This document shows, piece after piece, positions 1-7,899 of a DNA stretch of 64,000 nt. A program made the position numbers and the translations under genes. Positions within the stretch are counted from its first letter, which is position 1. Each line of letters begins with the position of its first letter. Below the pieces are notes generated by a model. It was not told where the DNA came from. It saw only the letters and a program-made list of their open reading frames with translations, and ran no database searches. Origin of the DNA: Actinomadura opuntiae (lineage in GTDB: Bacteria; Actinomycetota; Actinomycetes; Streptosporangiales; Streptosporangiaceae); contig NZ_JASNWF010000006.1 in assembly GCF_030283205.1 (NCBI RefSeq), forward strand, positions 1 through 64,000, given 5' to 3'.

Positions 1-101
1 CGCTGTTGTCGCTGGCCCGTCGCCGCGTCAACGTGCTGTGGGCCATGATCCGCAACGGTGAGTGCTACCACCACTCACCGCCCGTCACGGTCGCGGCTTG
101 A
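1..101 (+). CDS. 3' end of an IS110-type transposase (cut by window start)
   Basis: Reading from base 3, the frame gives about 32 residues containing LARRRVNVLWAMIRNG and ends at a TGA at 99-101. A basic LARRRVNVL-type segment close to the C-terminus is typical of IS110/IS116-family transposases, which are DEDD recombinases. The rest of the gene lies left of the window, so I cannot tell whether the element is intact, and I cannot see its right end clearly. Codon use matches the host. The next gene starts 116 bp downstream with its own operator region. The family call rests on a short C-terminal stretch only. Confidence 0.5.
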   Translation, partial: LLSLARRRVNVLWAMIRNGECYHHSPPVTVAA

Positions 102-142
102 CAACCTCATTGGGAAGTCTCCTTCGGCTGGACGCACAAGAC

Positions 143-185
143 GGTACCGATCGGTTCCGTTTTCAAAACGGTACCGGTCGGTTCC
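143..185. promoter_or_regulatory. Twin palindromic operators upstream of a TetR gene
   Basis: Two near-identical 16-bp palindromes, GGTACCGATCGGTTCC (143-158) and GGTACCGGTCGGTTCC (170-185), have centres 27 bp apart. A third palindrome, CGTTTTCAAAACG (158-170), bridges them. The second copy ends 31 bp before the ATG at 217. Paired palindromes directly upstream of a tetR gene are the usual autoregulatory arrangement, so I infer the protein at 217-789 binds here. Confidence 0.6.
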
Positions 186-216
186 GAATGCCGTCAAAGC
201 CGGATACGCTGGGGCC

Positions 217-789
217 ATGCCCACCCGTGCGCGCGACCGCCTCGTCCAGGCCGCCGAGGAGCTCTTCTACGCCGAGGGCATCCGCGCGGTCGGCGTGGAA
301 CGGCTGCTCGCCGCGTCAGGTGTGGGGCGCGCGTCCTTCTACCGGCACTTCCAGGGCAAGGACGACCTCGTCGCGACCGTCCTCGGCGAGCGCGACCGCA
401 CGTGGCGGAGCGGCCTGGAGGAGGCCGTCGCCGAGCGCGGCGGACATCCCCTCGACGTCTTCGACGTGATGGCCGGACGGTTCGAGAGCGCGGACTTCCA
501 CGGCTGCTCGTTCATCAACGCGATGGCCGAGACGGCCGGGACCGACGCCGAGGTGCGGCGGCTCGCGGACGAGCACAAACGGGCGGTGGCCGCGTTCTTC
601 GAGCGCCTCCTCGCCGGCGCGGGGCACCGCGCGAACGCCGCGGAGCTGGCGCGGCAGTTCGTCCTGCTGCTGGACGGCGCGCTCGTGACCGCGCTGCGCG
701 AGCGGTCGGCCGCGCCCGCGCACCGGGCCAGGGCGATCGCCGAGACCCTCCTCGCCGCCGACGGAACGAAACGGCGTTTTTCCCGCTAG
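217..789 (+). CDS. TetR/AcrR-family transcriptional regulator
   Basis: This 190-residue protein has the TetR helix-turn-helix in its first 50 residues (VERLLAASGVGRASFYRHF), followed by a helical ligand-binding domain. The ATG at 217 is preferred because it begins MPTRARDRLVQAAEELF, the canonical N-terminus; the open frame extends upstream to 58 but would run through the operator palindromes. The protein resembles the subgroup that governs small-molecule or stress responses, but its ligand and targets cannot be named. The closest downstream gene, pyruvate carboxylase, starts 189 bp later and may be independent. The twin operators at 143-185 suggest autoregulation. Confidence 0.85.
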   Translation: MPTRARDRLVQAAEELFYAEGIRAVGVERLLAASGVGRASFYRHFQGKDDLVATVLGERDRTWRSGLEEAVAERGGHPLDVFDVMAGRFESADFHGCSFINAMAETAGTDAEVRRLADEHKRAVAAFFERLLAGAGHRANAAELARQFVLLLDGALVTALRERSAAPAHRARAIAETLLAADGTKRRFSR

Positions 790-977
790 ACGCGATCTAT
801 CACTTTGTTCACAAGGGAACGGGCTGTCCGGGGTAACGGCACACCGGTCAACTGGGTAGGTATCCGAAGATTCGGTTCGCCCGCCGGACCGGCCCATGCT
901 TCTGCGACGCTCAGCGCCGAGCCCGGGAGGCCGTCGGGTGCGGGCGGACGCGCCCGAGCCGTCTCCTGGGAGAACAC

Positions 978-3900
978 GTGATCACAAAGCTGCTCGTCGC
1001 CAACCGCGGCGAGATCGCCGTACGGGCGTTCCGCGCCGCGTACGAGCTCGGCATCTCCAGCGTCGCCGTCTACGCCCACGAGGACCGGCTGTCGCTGCAC
1101 CGGCAGAAGGCCGACGAGGCGTACGAGATCGGCGAGCACGGCCACCCCGTCCGCGCCTACCTGGACGTGGACGGCATCGTGGAGACGGCGCTGCGGGTCG
1201 GCGCCGACGCGGTCTACCCCGGCTACGGGTTCCTGTCGGAGAGCCCGGAGCTGGCGGAGGCGTGCGAGCGCAACGGCATCACCTTCGTCGGCCCGCCGTC
1301 GCGGGTGCTGAGCCTGGCGGGCAACAAGATCGAGGCGGTCGCGGCGGCGCGGCGGGCGGGCCTGCCGGTGCTGCGGTCGGAGACGCCGGAGCCCGGCCGG
1401 GAGCTGGAGGCGGCCGACGAGGTCGGGTTCCCGCTGTTCGTGAAGGCGGCGGCGGGCGGCGGCGGGCGCGGGCTGCGCCGCGTCGACCACCGCGAGGAGC
1501 TGGAGGCCGCCGTCGACACGGCGCGCCGCGAGGCCGAGAGCGCGTTCGGCGACCCGACGGTCTTCCTGGAGCAGGCGGTGGACCGGCCCCGCCACATCGA
1601 GGTGCAGGTCCTCGCGGACGGTGCCGGGCACACCGTCCACCTGCGCGAACGCGACTGCTCGGTGCAGCGGCGGCACCAGAAGGTCGTGGAGATCGCGCCG
1701 GCGCCGCGGCTGGACGCGGCCGTCGCGGAGCGGCTCTGCGAGGACGCGGTGAGGTTCGCCCGCGAGATCGGCTACGTCAACGCGGGCACCGTCGAGTTCC
1801 TCGTCAACGAGCGGGGCGAGCACGTCTTCATCGAGATGAACCCGCGCATCCAGGTCGAGCACACCGTGACCGAGGAGGTCACCGGCGTCGACCTCGTGCA
1901 GGGCCAGCTGCGCATCGCGGGCGGCGAGACCCTCGACGACCTCGGCATCTCCCAGCGGGACGTGGCGGTGTCCGGGTTCGCGGTGCAGTGCCGGATCACG
2001 ACCGAGGACCCGGCGAACGGGTTCCGGCCCGACACCGGCAAGATCTCCGCCTACCGGTCGCCGGGCGGCGCGGGGGTCCGGCTCGACACCGGCACGGCGC
2101 ACGGCGGCGCGATCGTGTCGCCGCACTTCGACTCGCTGCTGGTGAAGCTGACGTGCCGGGGCCGGACGTTCGAGGAGGCCGTGCGGCGGGCGCGCCGGGC
2201 CGTCGCCGAGTTCCGCATCCGGGGCGTCGCGACGAACATCCCGTTCCTCCAGGCGCTGCTGGACGAGGCGGACTTCCGGGCGGGCGGCATCAGCACGTCG
2301 TACATCGCCGACCATCCCGAGCTGTTGACGGCCCGGTCGTCCGGCGACCGTGCGACGCGGCTCGTCCGCTATCTTGCGGACGTCACCGTCAACAAGCCGC
2401 ACGGCGACGCGCCCACGACCCTGGACCCGGCGACCAAGCTTCCGCCGCTCCAGCTCGACGGGCCGTTCCCGGAAGGCTCGCGCGACCGCCTGCTGGCTCT
2501 CGGCCCGCGCGCGTTCGCCGAGCAGCTGCGCGCGCAGAACGCGTTGGCCGTCACCGACACCACCTTCCGGGACGCGCACCAGTCGCTGCTGGCGACGCGG
2601 GTTCGCACGTACGACCTCGTCGCCGCGGCGCCCTATCTCGGGCGCATGACTCCGCAGCTCCTATCTATAGAGGCATGGGGCGGCGCCACCTACGACGTCG
2701 CGCTCCGCTTCCTAGGGGAATCGCCTTGGGACAGGCTCGCCGCCATAAGGGAAGCGGCACCGAACCTGTGCATCCAGATGCTGTTGCGCGGCCGCAACAC
2801 CGTCGGCTACACGCCGTACCCGGATTCGGTGGCGCGGGCCTTCGTCAAGGAGGCCGCCAGTACGGGCGTCGACATCTTCCGGGTGTTCGACGCTCTGAAC
2901 GACGTCGAGCGCATGCGTCCCGCGATCGACGCGGTGCTCCAGACGCACGCGCTGGTGGAAGGCACGCTCTGCTACACGGGCGACCTGTCGTCCCCGGACG
3001 AGCGCATCTACACGCTCGACTACTACCTGCGCCTCGCTGAGGAGCTGGTGGAGGCGGGCGTCCACATCCTGTGCATCAAGGACATGGCCGGCCTCCTCCG
3101 CGCCCCTGCCGCGCGCACACTGGTGAGTGCTCTGCGCGAGCGTTTCGACCTGCCCGTCCACCTCCACACCCACGACACCGCGGGCGGGCAGCTCGGCACC
3201 TACATCGCGGCCATCGAAGCGGGCGTCGACGCCGTGGACGGCGCCGCCGCGCCCCTTTCCGGTACGACGAGCCAGCCGCCCCTGCAGGCGATCGTGGCCG
3301 CGACCGACTTCACCGGACGCGCCACCGGAATCGACCTCGACGCGCTCACCGTGATGGAGCCCTACTGGGAGGCGGTGCGCAAGCTGTACGCGCCGTTCGA
3401 GATGGGCCTTCCGTCGCCGACCGGACGCGTGTACCAGCACGAGATCCCCGGCGGGCAGCTGTCGAATCTGCGGCAGCAGGCCGTCGCGCTCGGCCTCGGC
3501 GACCGGTTCGAGGAGATCGAGCGCTGCTACGCCGCCGCCGACCGCATCCTCGGCCGCCTGGTGAAGGTGACCCCGTCCAGCAAGGTCGTGGGCGACCTCG
3601 CCCTGCACCTGGTCGCCGCGGGCGCCGATCCGGACGACTTCGCCGAGAACCCGGAGCGCTATGACATCCCCGACAGCGTCATCGGGTTCCTCAACGGCGA
3701 GCTCGGCGACCCGCCGGGCGGCTGGCCCGAGCCGTTCCGCACCAAGGCGCTCGCCGGACGCCAGTACACCCCCGCCCGCGCCGAACTCGACGGCGCGGAG
3801 GAGAAGGCGCTCGCCGGGGCGGAGGTGCGCGAGACCCTCGACCGCCTGCTGTTCCCGGGCCCGGCGAAGGACTACCGGGAGGCCCGCGCCGCGTACGGCG

Positions 3901-4349
3901 ACCTGTCCGTCCTGCCCACCGGCGCGTTCCTCTACGGGCTGCGCACCGGCCACGAGGTCTCCTTCGACCTGGAACCCGGCGTGCGCGTGCTGGCCGGGCT
4001 CGAAGCGGTCGGCGCCATCGACGAGGCGGGCGTCCGCCAGGTCATCTGCACGGTGAACGGCCAGCTGCGCACGCTGTCGGTCCGCGACAAGTCGGTCGCG
4101 TCGGACGCGCCGCCGGTGGAGCGCGCCGATCCGTCCGAACCCGGCCACGTCGGCGCGCCGTTCGACGGCTCGGTCACGCTGCGCGTCGCCAAGGGCGATC
4201 AGGTCGAGGCGGGCGACGTGGTCGCGACGATCGAGGCGATGAAGATGGAGGCCGCGATCACCGCCCCGGTGGCCGGCACCGTCGCCCGGCTGGCCGTCCC
4301 CGAGGCCACCCCCGTCCAGGCCGGCGACCTCCTCCTCGTCATCGGCTGA
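978..4349 (+). CDS. pyc: Pyruvate carboxylase
   Basis: Cytosolic, biotin-dependent carboxylation of pyruvate to oxaloacetate, an anaplerotic step. The 1,123 residues carry all three parts of a single-chain enzyme. The biotin carboxylase occupies about residues 1-450, with glycine-rich ATP loop KAAAGGGGRGLRR near 156 and EMNPRIQVEHTVTEE near 288. The carboxyltransferase TIM barrel starts near 524 (TDTTFRDAHQSLLATR) and has the carbamylated-Lys segment IKDMAGLL near 699. The C-terminal biotinyl domain has EAMKME with biotinyl Lys1089. Length matches the family. The start is GTG at 978, preceded by GGGAGAA. It appears to be monocistronic and converges on a tetR gene at its 3' end. Confidence 0.97.
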   Translation: MITKLLVANRGEIAVRAFRAAYELGISSVAVYAHEDRLSLHRQKADEAYEIGEHGHPVRAYLDVDGIVETALRVGADAVYPGYGFLSESPELAEACERNGITFVGPPSRVLSLAGNKIEAVAAARRAGLPVLRSETPEPGRELEAADEVGFPLFVKAAAGGGGRGLRRVDHREELEAAVDTARREAESAFGDPTVFLEQAVDRPRHIEVQVLADGAGHTVHLRERDCSVQRRHQKVVEIAPAPRLDAAVAERLCEDAVRFAREIGYVNAGTVEFLVNERGEHVFIEMNPRIQVEHTVTEEVTGVDLVQGQLRIAGGETLDDLGISQRDVAVSGFAVQCRITTEDPANGFRPDTGKISAYRSPGGAGVRLDTGTAHGGAIVSPHFDSLLVKLTCRGRTFEEAVRRARRAVAEFRIRGVATNIPFLQALLDEADFRAGGISTSYIADHPELLTARSSGDRATRLVRYLADVTVNKPHGDAPTTLDPATKLPPLQLDGPFPEGSRDRLLALGPRAFAEQLRAQNALAVTDTTFRDAHQSLLATRVRTYDLVAAAPYLGRMTPQLLSIEAWGGATYDVALRFLGESPWDRLAAIREAAPNLCIQMLLRGRNTVGYTPYPDSVARAFVKEAASTGVDIFRVFDALNDVERMRPAIDAVLQTHALVEGTLCYTGDLSSPDERIYTLDYYLRLAEELVEAGVHILCIKDMAGLLRAPAARTLVSALRERFDLPVHLHTHDTAGGQLGTYIAAIEAGVDAVDGAAAPLSGTTSQPPLQAIVAATDFTGRATGIDLDALTVMEPYWEAVRKLYAPFEMGLPSPTGRVYQHEIPGGQLSNLRQQAVALGLGDRFEEIERCYAAADRILGRLVKVTPSSKVVGDLALHLVAAGADPDDFAENPERYDIPDSVIGFLNGELGDPPGGWPEPFRTKALAGRQYTPARAELDGAEEKALAGAEVRETLDRLLFPGPAKDYREARAAYGDLSVLPTGAFLYGLRTGHEVSFDLEPGVRVLAGLEAVGAIDEAGVRQVICTVNGQLRTLSVRDKSVASDAPPVERADPSEPGHVGAPFDGSVTLRVAKGDQVEAGDVVATIEAMKMEAAITAPVAGTVARLAVPEATPVQAGDLLLVIG

Positions 4350-4351
4350 TC

Positions 4352-4372
4352 CCCGGACTTCAGGACTCCGGG
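4352..4372. terminator. Short hairpin between convergent genes
   Basis: CCCGGA (4352-4357) and TCCGGG (4367-4372) form a 6-bp GC stem with a 9-nt loop immediately after the pyruvate carboxylase stop. There is no T tract, which is usual for actinobacterial intrinsic terminators. It overlaps the last codons of the convergent tetR gene, so it could serve both genes. The stem is short and confidence is low. Confidence 0.35.
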
Positions 4373-4989
4373 CGGACGGCGTAGTCGCCCAGGGACGGTT
4401 CGAGGAGGCCGAAGGCGTCCTTGGCGGACTCGGTGAGGGCCGCGGCGATCTCGTCGTGGTCCTCACCGGCCAGGGTGCGGCGCAGGGTCTCCTCGAACAG
4501 GACGCGGTGGACGCCGATGAGCTGCGCCGCGACGACCCGGATCAGCACGTCGTCCTTGCTCGTCCCGGCCTCCTCCGCCAGGACGGCGGCCAGCGCGTCC
4601 TCGCGCTCCTCGTGGAACTCGCGCAGCCGCGCCACCAGCGCCGGACTTCCGGTGATCATGCGCGCGAAGCCGGCGCCGGAGAAGCCGATGACGGCGTCGT
4701 GCCGGGCCGCAGCGTCGAGGAACGCGCGGCGCAGCGCGGCCAGCGCGGACTCGCCCGGGGCGCGGCCGGCGACCGTCCGGGCGGGCTGCGCGACGAACTC
4801 CTCGTGCAGGTCGAGCGCCAGGTCCTCCTTGCGCGGGAAGTAGTTGGTGACCGTCATCTTCGCCACCTGCGCGGCGGCGGCGACGTCGGCGATGGTCACC
4901 CGGTCGAAGCCGTGCCGCAGGAACAGGCGGGTCGCCTGGTGCGAGATGGCCTGCCGCGTCTGCTGTTTCTTCAGTTCCCGCAGTCCCAT
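4360..4989 (-). CDS. TetR-family regulator, divergent from a sigma factor gene
   Basis: This 209-residue TetR protein has its HTH near residues 30-50 (TIADVAAAAQVAKMTVTNYF) and a C-terminal segment typical of the MftR/acyl-CoA-type regulators. I chose ATG 4989 (MGLRELKKQQTRQ) because GAGAGG lies a proper distance upstream; ATG 4998 is directly adjacent to that motif. It is transcribed away from the sigma-70 gene at 5088. The roughly 100-bp gap holds two copies of a TAGGTCGACCTA-type operator, so the protein probably represses both itself and the sigma gene. The inducer is unknown. Confidence 0.85.
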   Translation of the reverse strand: MGLRELKKQQTRQAISHQATRLFLRHGFDRVTIADVAAAAQVAKMTVTNYFPRKEDLALDLHEEFVAQPARTVAGRAPGESALAALRRAFLDAAARHDAVIGFSGAGFARMITGSPALVARLREFHEEREDALAAVLAEEAGTSKDDVLIRVVAAQLIGVHRVLFEETLRRTLAGEDHDEIAAALTESAKDAFGLLEPSLGDYAVRPES

Positions 4990-5005
4990 GCCGGCCATCC
5001 TCTCA

Positions 5006-5055
5006 TAGGTCGACCTAAATTTATAGTTGACACAGTTCTAGGCTCGACCTAAGTT
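5006..5055 (+). promoter_or_regulatory. Sigma-gene promoter overlapped by two TetR-type operators
   Basis: A perfect 12-bp palindrome TAGGTCGACCTA sits at 5006-5017, and an imperfect second copy TAGGCTCGACCTA at 5039-5051; each is followed by AARTTTAT. Between and over them lies a plus-strand promoter: TTGACA (5027-5032), 17-bp spacer, TAAGTT (5050-5055). The second operator covers the -10 region, an arrangement that would block RNA polymerase. The predicted transcript would start near 5062, about 26 nt before the sigma-factor GTG. Confidence 0.65.
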
Positions 5056-5087
5056 TATGCCGCCGGGCTGCCGGGTACCGAGATCGC

Positions 5088-6137
5088 GTGACCCGTTCCC
5101 TCCCGGCCGGACGAGCAAAGGACACCGCCCTGAACGCCAGCACCCCCCGCGCCGCGTCCCCAGCCCGTGCCGCCGCCCGCGGCACCGCCCGGGGCGCCTC
5201 CGCACGCGGCGCGTCCGTGACCCGTGACCTCGTCGACCCGATGAAGGACTACCTCTCCCGCATCGGCCGGACCCCGCTGCTGACCGCAGAGCAGGAGGTC
5301 GAGCTGGCCAAGCGGATCGAGGCCGGGCTGTTCGCGCGTGAACGCCTGGAGACCCTCGGCGACGCCCTGTCCCCGCAGGACCGCGACGACCTCGCCTGGA
5401 TCGCCGCCGACGGGCGCCGCGCCAAGGAGCACATGGTCGAGGCGAACCTGCGCCTGGTGGTGTCGCTGGCCAAGCGGTACATGGGCCACGGCCTGCCGCT
5501 CAACGACCTCGTCCAGGAGGGCAACCTCGGGCTGATCCGGGCGGTGGAGAAGTTCGAGTACCGGCGCGGCCTGAAGTTCTCCACCTACGCCGTCTGGTGG
5601 ATCAAGCAGGCGATCAGCCGCGCCCTCGCCGACCAGTCCCGCACGATCCGCATCCCGGTGCACGTCGTCGAGGTGCTCAACCGGATGACCCGGGTCCGCC
5701 GCCGGATGATGCAGGAGTTCGGCCGCGAGCCCACCTCGCAGGAGCTGGCCGTCGAGCTGGACGTCACGCCGGAGAAGGTCGAGTGGCTGCGCCGCCAGGC
5801 CCGCGAGCCGCTGTCCCTGCAGACCCCGCTCGGCGAGGACGGCGACGGCGAGCTCGGCGATGTCATCGAGGACCCGGAGGGCGGCGACCCCGCCGACGTC
5901 GTCGCGACCTCGATGCTGCGCGGCAAGCTCGACGCCGTGCTGGAGACGCTCACCGAGCGCGAGGCCGGGGTCATCTCGATGCGGTTCGGTCTCGCGGGCG
6001 GCGAGCCGAAGACGCTCGAGGAGGTCGGCAAGGTCTACGGCGTCACCCGCGAGCGCATCCGGCAGATCGAGTCCAAGGGCATGCACAAGCTGCGCCACCC
6101 GTCCCGCCGGGAGACCCTCGCCGACCTGCTCGGCTGA
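5088..6137 (+). CDS. Group 2 (HrdB-like) sigma-70 factor
   Basis: This 349-residue primary-like sigma factor has region 1.2 ([20 protein letters not shown], about 50-70), an intact region 2 with [21 protein letters not shown] and the aromatic -10 melting segment [20 protein letters not shown], region 3, and region 4 ending [20 protein letters not shown]. The length and the absence of a long acidic N-terminal extension point to a non-essential group 2 factor rather than the housekeeping one. The first 45 residues are Ala/Arg-rich and low in complexity. The GTG at 5088 has a weak ribosome site; a GTG near 5218 ([13 protein letters not shown]) is possible. Operators at 5006-5055 imply control by the adjacent TetR protein. 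Confidence 0.92.
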   Translation: MTRSLPAGRAKDTALNASTPRAASPARAAARGTARGASARGASVTRDLVDPMKDYLSRIGRTPLLTAEQEVELAKRIEAGLFARERLETLGDALSPQDRDDLAWIAADGRRAKEHMVEANLRLVVSLAKRYMGHGLPLNDLVQEGNLGLIRAVEKFEYRRGLKFSTYAVWWIKQAISRALADQSRTIRIPVHVVEVLNRMTRVRRRMMQEFGREPTSQELAVELDVTPEKVEWLRRQAREPLSLQTPLGEDGDGELGDVIEDPEGGDPADVVATSMLRGKLDAVLETLTEREAGVISMRFGLAGGEPKTLEEVGKVYGVTRERIRQIESKGMHKLRHPSRRETLADLLG

Positions 6138-6140
6138 CCC

Positions 6141-6683
6141 TCACTCGCCCACCTGGCCGGGCTTGTCGTCGGCCCCGAGCCGCTCGACGAGCCCGTCCAG
6201 GAGGCGGCGCAGCAGCTCGGTGAGCCGCGCGCGCTCGTCCTCGTCCAGATGGTCCAGGAGCGAGTCCTCGTGGGCGAGCAGCCGGTGCACGCTGTCCTCG
6301 ATCAGCCGGTTCCCGGTGTCGCTCAGCCGCACCGACGAGGTGCGCCCCCGCGGTCCGCGCACGGTCTCCACCAGCCTCGCCCGCTCCGCCCGCGCGACCC
6401 GCTGCGTGATCGCGCCGGCCGTCAGCAGCGACGCCTCGCGCAGCTCGCCGGGCGTCATCGCGTACGGCGGCCCGTGCCGGCGCAGCGTGGACAGCAGGTC
6501 GAGGGTGGCGGTGTCGATGCCGAGCCGCGCCAGCGTGCGGCGCCGCTCGTCGCCGAGCAGCTTCGCCGCCCGCCACACCCGCGTGATGATCCCGATGGAG
6601 CCGACCGGCATGCCCGGACGCTCCCGTGCCCACGCCTCCGCGATCGCGTCGACCGGGTCCGGCTGTTTGCGCTCGTCGTCCAC
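6141..6683 (-). CDS. MarR-family regulator
   Basis: This winged-helix MarR protein of 180 residues starts at the GTG at 6683. The central DNA-binding part reads LARLGIDTATLDLLSTLRRHG then ASLLTAGAITQRVARAERARL, with the wing GPRGRTSSVRLSDTG. No Shine-Dalgarno is obvious, so translation may be leaderless. The longer frame to 6719 would run through the GTTTAG/CTAAAC operator. It is divergent from the short-chain dehydrogenase gene at 6731 with only 47 bp between starts, so the pair is likely a local sensor-enzyme unit. It converges on the sigma gene, with 3 bp between stops. Confidence 0.85.
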   Translation of the reverse strand: MDDERKQPDPVDAIAEAWARERPGMPVGSIGIITRVWRAAKLLGDERRRTLARLGIDTATLDLLSTLRRHGPPYAMTPGELREASLLTAGAITQRVARAERARLVETVRGPRGRTSSVRLSDTGNRLIEDSVHRLLAHEDSLLDHLDEDERARLTELLRRLLDGLVERLGADDKPGQVGE

Positions 6684-6691
6684 GCCGCCTA

Positions 6692-6717
6692 GTTTAGGAC
6701 GAAGTTTAGACCTAAAC
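6692..6717. promoter_or_regulatory. Operator between divergent marR and SDR genes
   Basis: GTTTAG occurs at 6692-6697 and 6704-6709, and CTAAAC at 6712-6717. The latter two form the inverted repeat GTTTAG-N2-CTAAAC. This AT-rich patch fills the 47-bp gap between the two start codons, where it would overlap both promoters, as expected for MarR autoregulation. Confidence 0.55.
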
Positions 6718-6730
6718 AAAGGAGGTTCCG

Positions 6731-7456
6731 ATGACGCGCAACGCAGTGGTGACCGGCGGCGGGACCGGCATCGGCCGGGCCGTCGCGGCGGCCCTCGCGG
6801 CCGACGGCCTGGACGTGGTGATCACCGGGCGGCGCGAGAAGGTGCTCGCCGAGGCCGCCGCGGACCTCGGCCCCCGCGTCCGGCCCGTGGTCTTCGACGC
6901 GACCGACCCCGAAGGGATCGAGGCCGCGCTCCCCGAACTCCCCGAGAGCGTCGACGTCCTGGTCAACAACGCCGGCGGCAACACCGACACCGGGCGACCC
7001 GCGCCCACCGGCCTCGCCGCCGTCCGCGACGCCTGGCTCGCCAACCTCGAGACCAACCTGGTCAGTGCCGTCCTCGTCACGACGGCGCTGGAACCGCGGC
7101 TCGCGCGCGACGGACGCGTGATCAGCCTCGGCTCGATCGCCGGCGGCCGCGGCGGCGGATCCTACGGGGCGGCGAAGGCCGGCATGCGGGTCTGGAACGC
7201 CGAACTGGCCGTCAAGCTCGGCGAACGCGGCATCACCGCCAACCTGATCGCCCCCGGCCTGATCGAGGACACCGAGTTCTTCGGCGACCAGCTCACCGGT
7301 GAGCGGCGCGCCATGCTGATCGGGCAGACCGCCACCAAGCGCGCCGGGACCCCCGCGGACGTCGCCGCGCTCGCCTCGTTCCTCGCCTCACCGGGCGCCG
7401 GCCACATCACCGGACAGGTCGTCCACCTCAACGGCGGCGCCTATATCGGAGCCTGA
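6731..7456 (+). CDS. Short-chain dehydrogenase/reductase
   Basis: A classical SDR of 241 residues. The Rossmann nucleotide-binding motif TGGGTGIG is at 8-15, NNAGG at 79-83, and the catalytic Ser135, Tyr145 and Lys149 (SYGAAKAG) are all present. The Arg pair after the second strand (TGRREK) suggests NADP(H). A near-perfect ribosome site, AAAGGAGG, precedes the ATG. Its substrate is not evident; FabG-like 3-oxoacyl reductases and xenobiotic alcohol dehydrogenases share this architecture. The divergent MarR gene and the shared operator suggest induction by a small aromatic or stress molecule (inference). Confidence 0.9.
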   Translation: MTRNAVVTGGGTGIGRAVAAALAADGLDVVITGRREKVLAEAAADLGPRVRPVVFDATDPEGIEAALPELPESVDVLVNNAGGNTDTGRPAPTGLAAVRDAWLANLETNLVSAVLVTTALEPRLARDGRVISLGSIAGGRGGGSYGAAKAGMRVWNAELAVKLGERGITANLIAPGLIEDTEFFGDQLTGERRAMLIGQTATKRAGTPADVAALASFLASPGAGHITGQVVHLNGGAYIGA

Positions 7457-7494
7457 CTCCGGAATGTCGGTGGCGTGGCCTACCGTGCCGGGGC

Positions 7495-7899
7495 ATGACG
7501 AGCACCGCGTGGCACGAGGTCGCCGCGCTCATCGACGCCCAGAAGGCGGAGGCGGTGGCCGACGCCGTCCTCGCCCTGGACGCGGCCGGGCGCCGCGAGG
7601 TCGCCGGGCACCGACGGGAACTGGAACTGGACGTACTGGCGCGAGGCGCTCGAGCACGCGGCGGAGGCGGGCGCGTTCGCGCAGGTATGGGACGTGATCG
7701 CCGCCGCCCTGCCCGTCCTGCACCCGGAGCCGGGGCGGCGGCCGCTGTTCGCCCACGACCGGCTCATCGCGCTCGGCACCAGGACGGCGCGCTGGGCGAA
7801 GGCGACCGGGCCCATCCCGAGATCGACGAACTCGCCGCGCGGAGGGGGGCGTCGAACCTCGTCCGCGAGGCCGGTGTGCTTGCCGCGCAGCTGCGTTAA
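7495..7899 (+). pseudogene. Frame-disrupted remnant of an uncharacterised actinobacterial gene
   Basis: The ATG at 7495 starts a normal-looking coding stretch (MTSTAWHEVAALIDAQKAEA and onward) for about 38 codons. Coding then continues sensibly only in another frame (NWTYWREALEHAAEAGAFAQ near 7630, then FAHDRLIALGTRTARWAKA), and returns to the original frame for IDELAARRGASNLVREAG before a TAA at 7897. Thus at least two frame changes exist, one near 7605-7630 and one near 7815-7825. The whole looks like the N- and C-terminal ends of a longer protein joined after an internal deletion. I believe the parent is a large actinobacterial protein of unknown function, but the family name is uncertain. 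A sequencing error could explain one shift, not the length. Confidence 0.55.

Noticed and set aside
786..2579. Long minus-strand open frame opposite pyruvate carboxylase
   Set aside because: It is caused by the high third-position GC of the real gene; its protein is Arg/Val/Leu/Asp low-complexity, has no domain and no ribosome site. The same holds for long antisense frames over the ABC transporter, LuxR and sugar genes.
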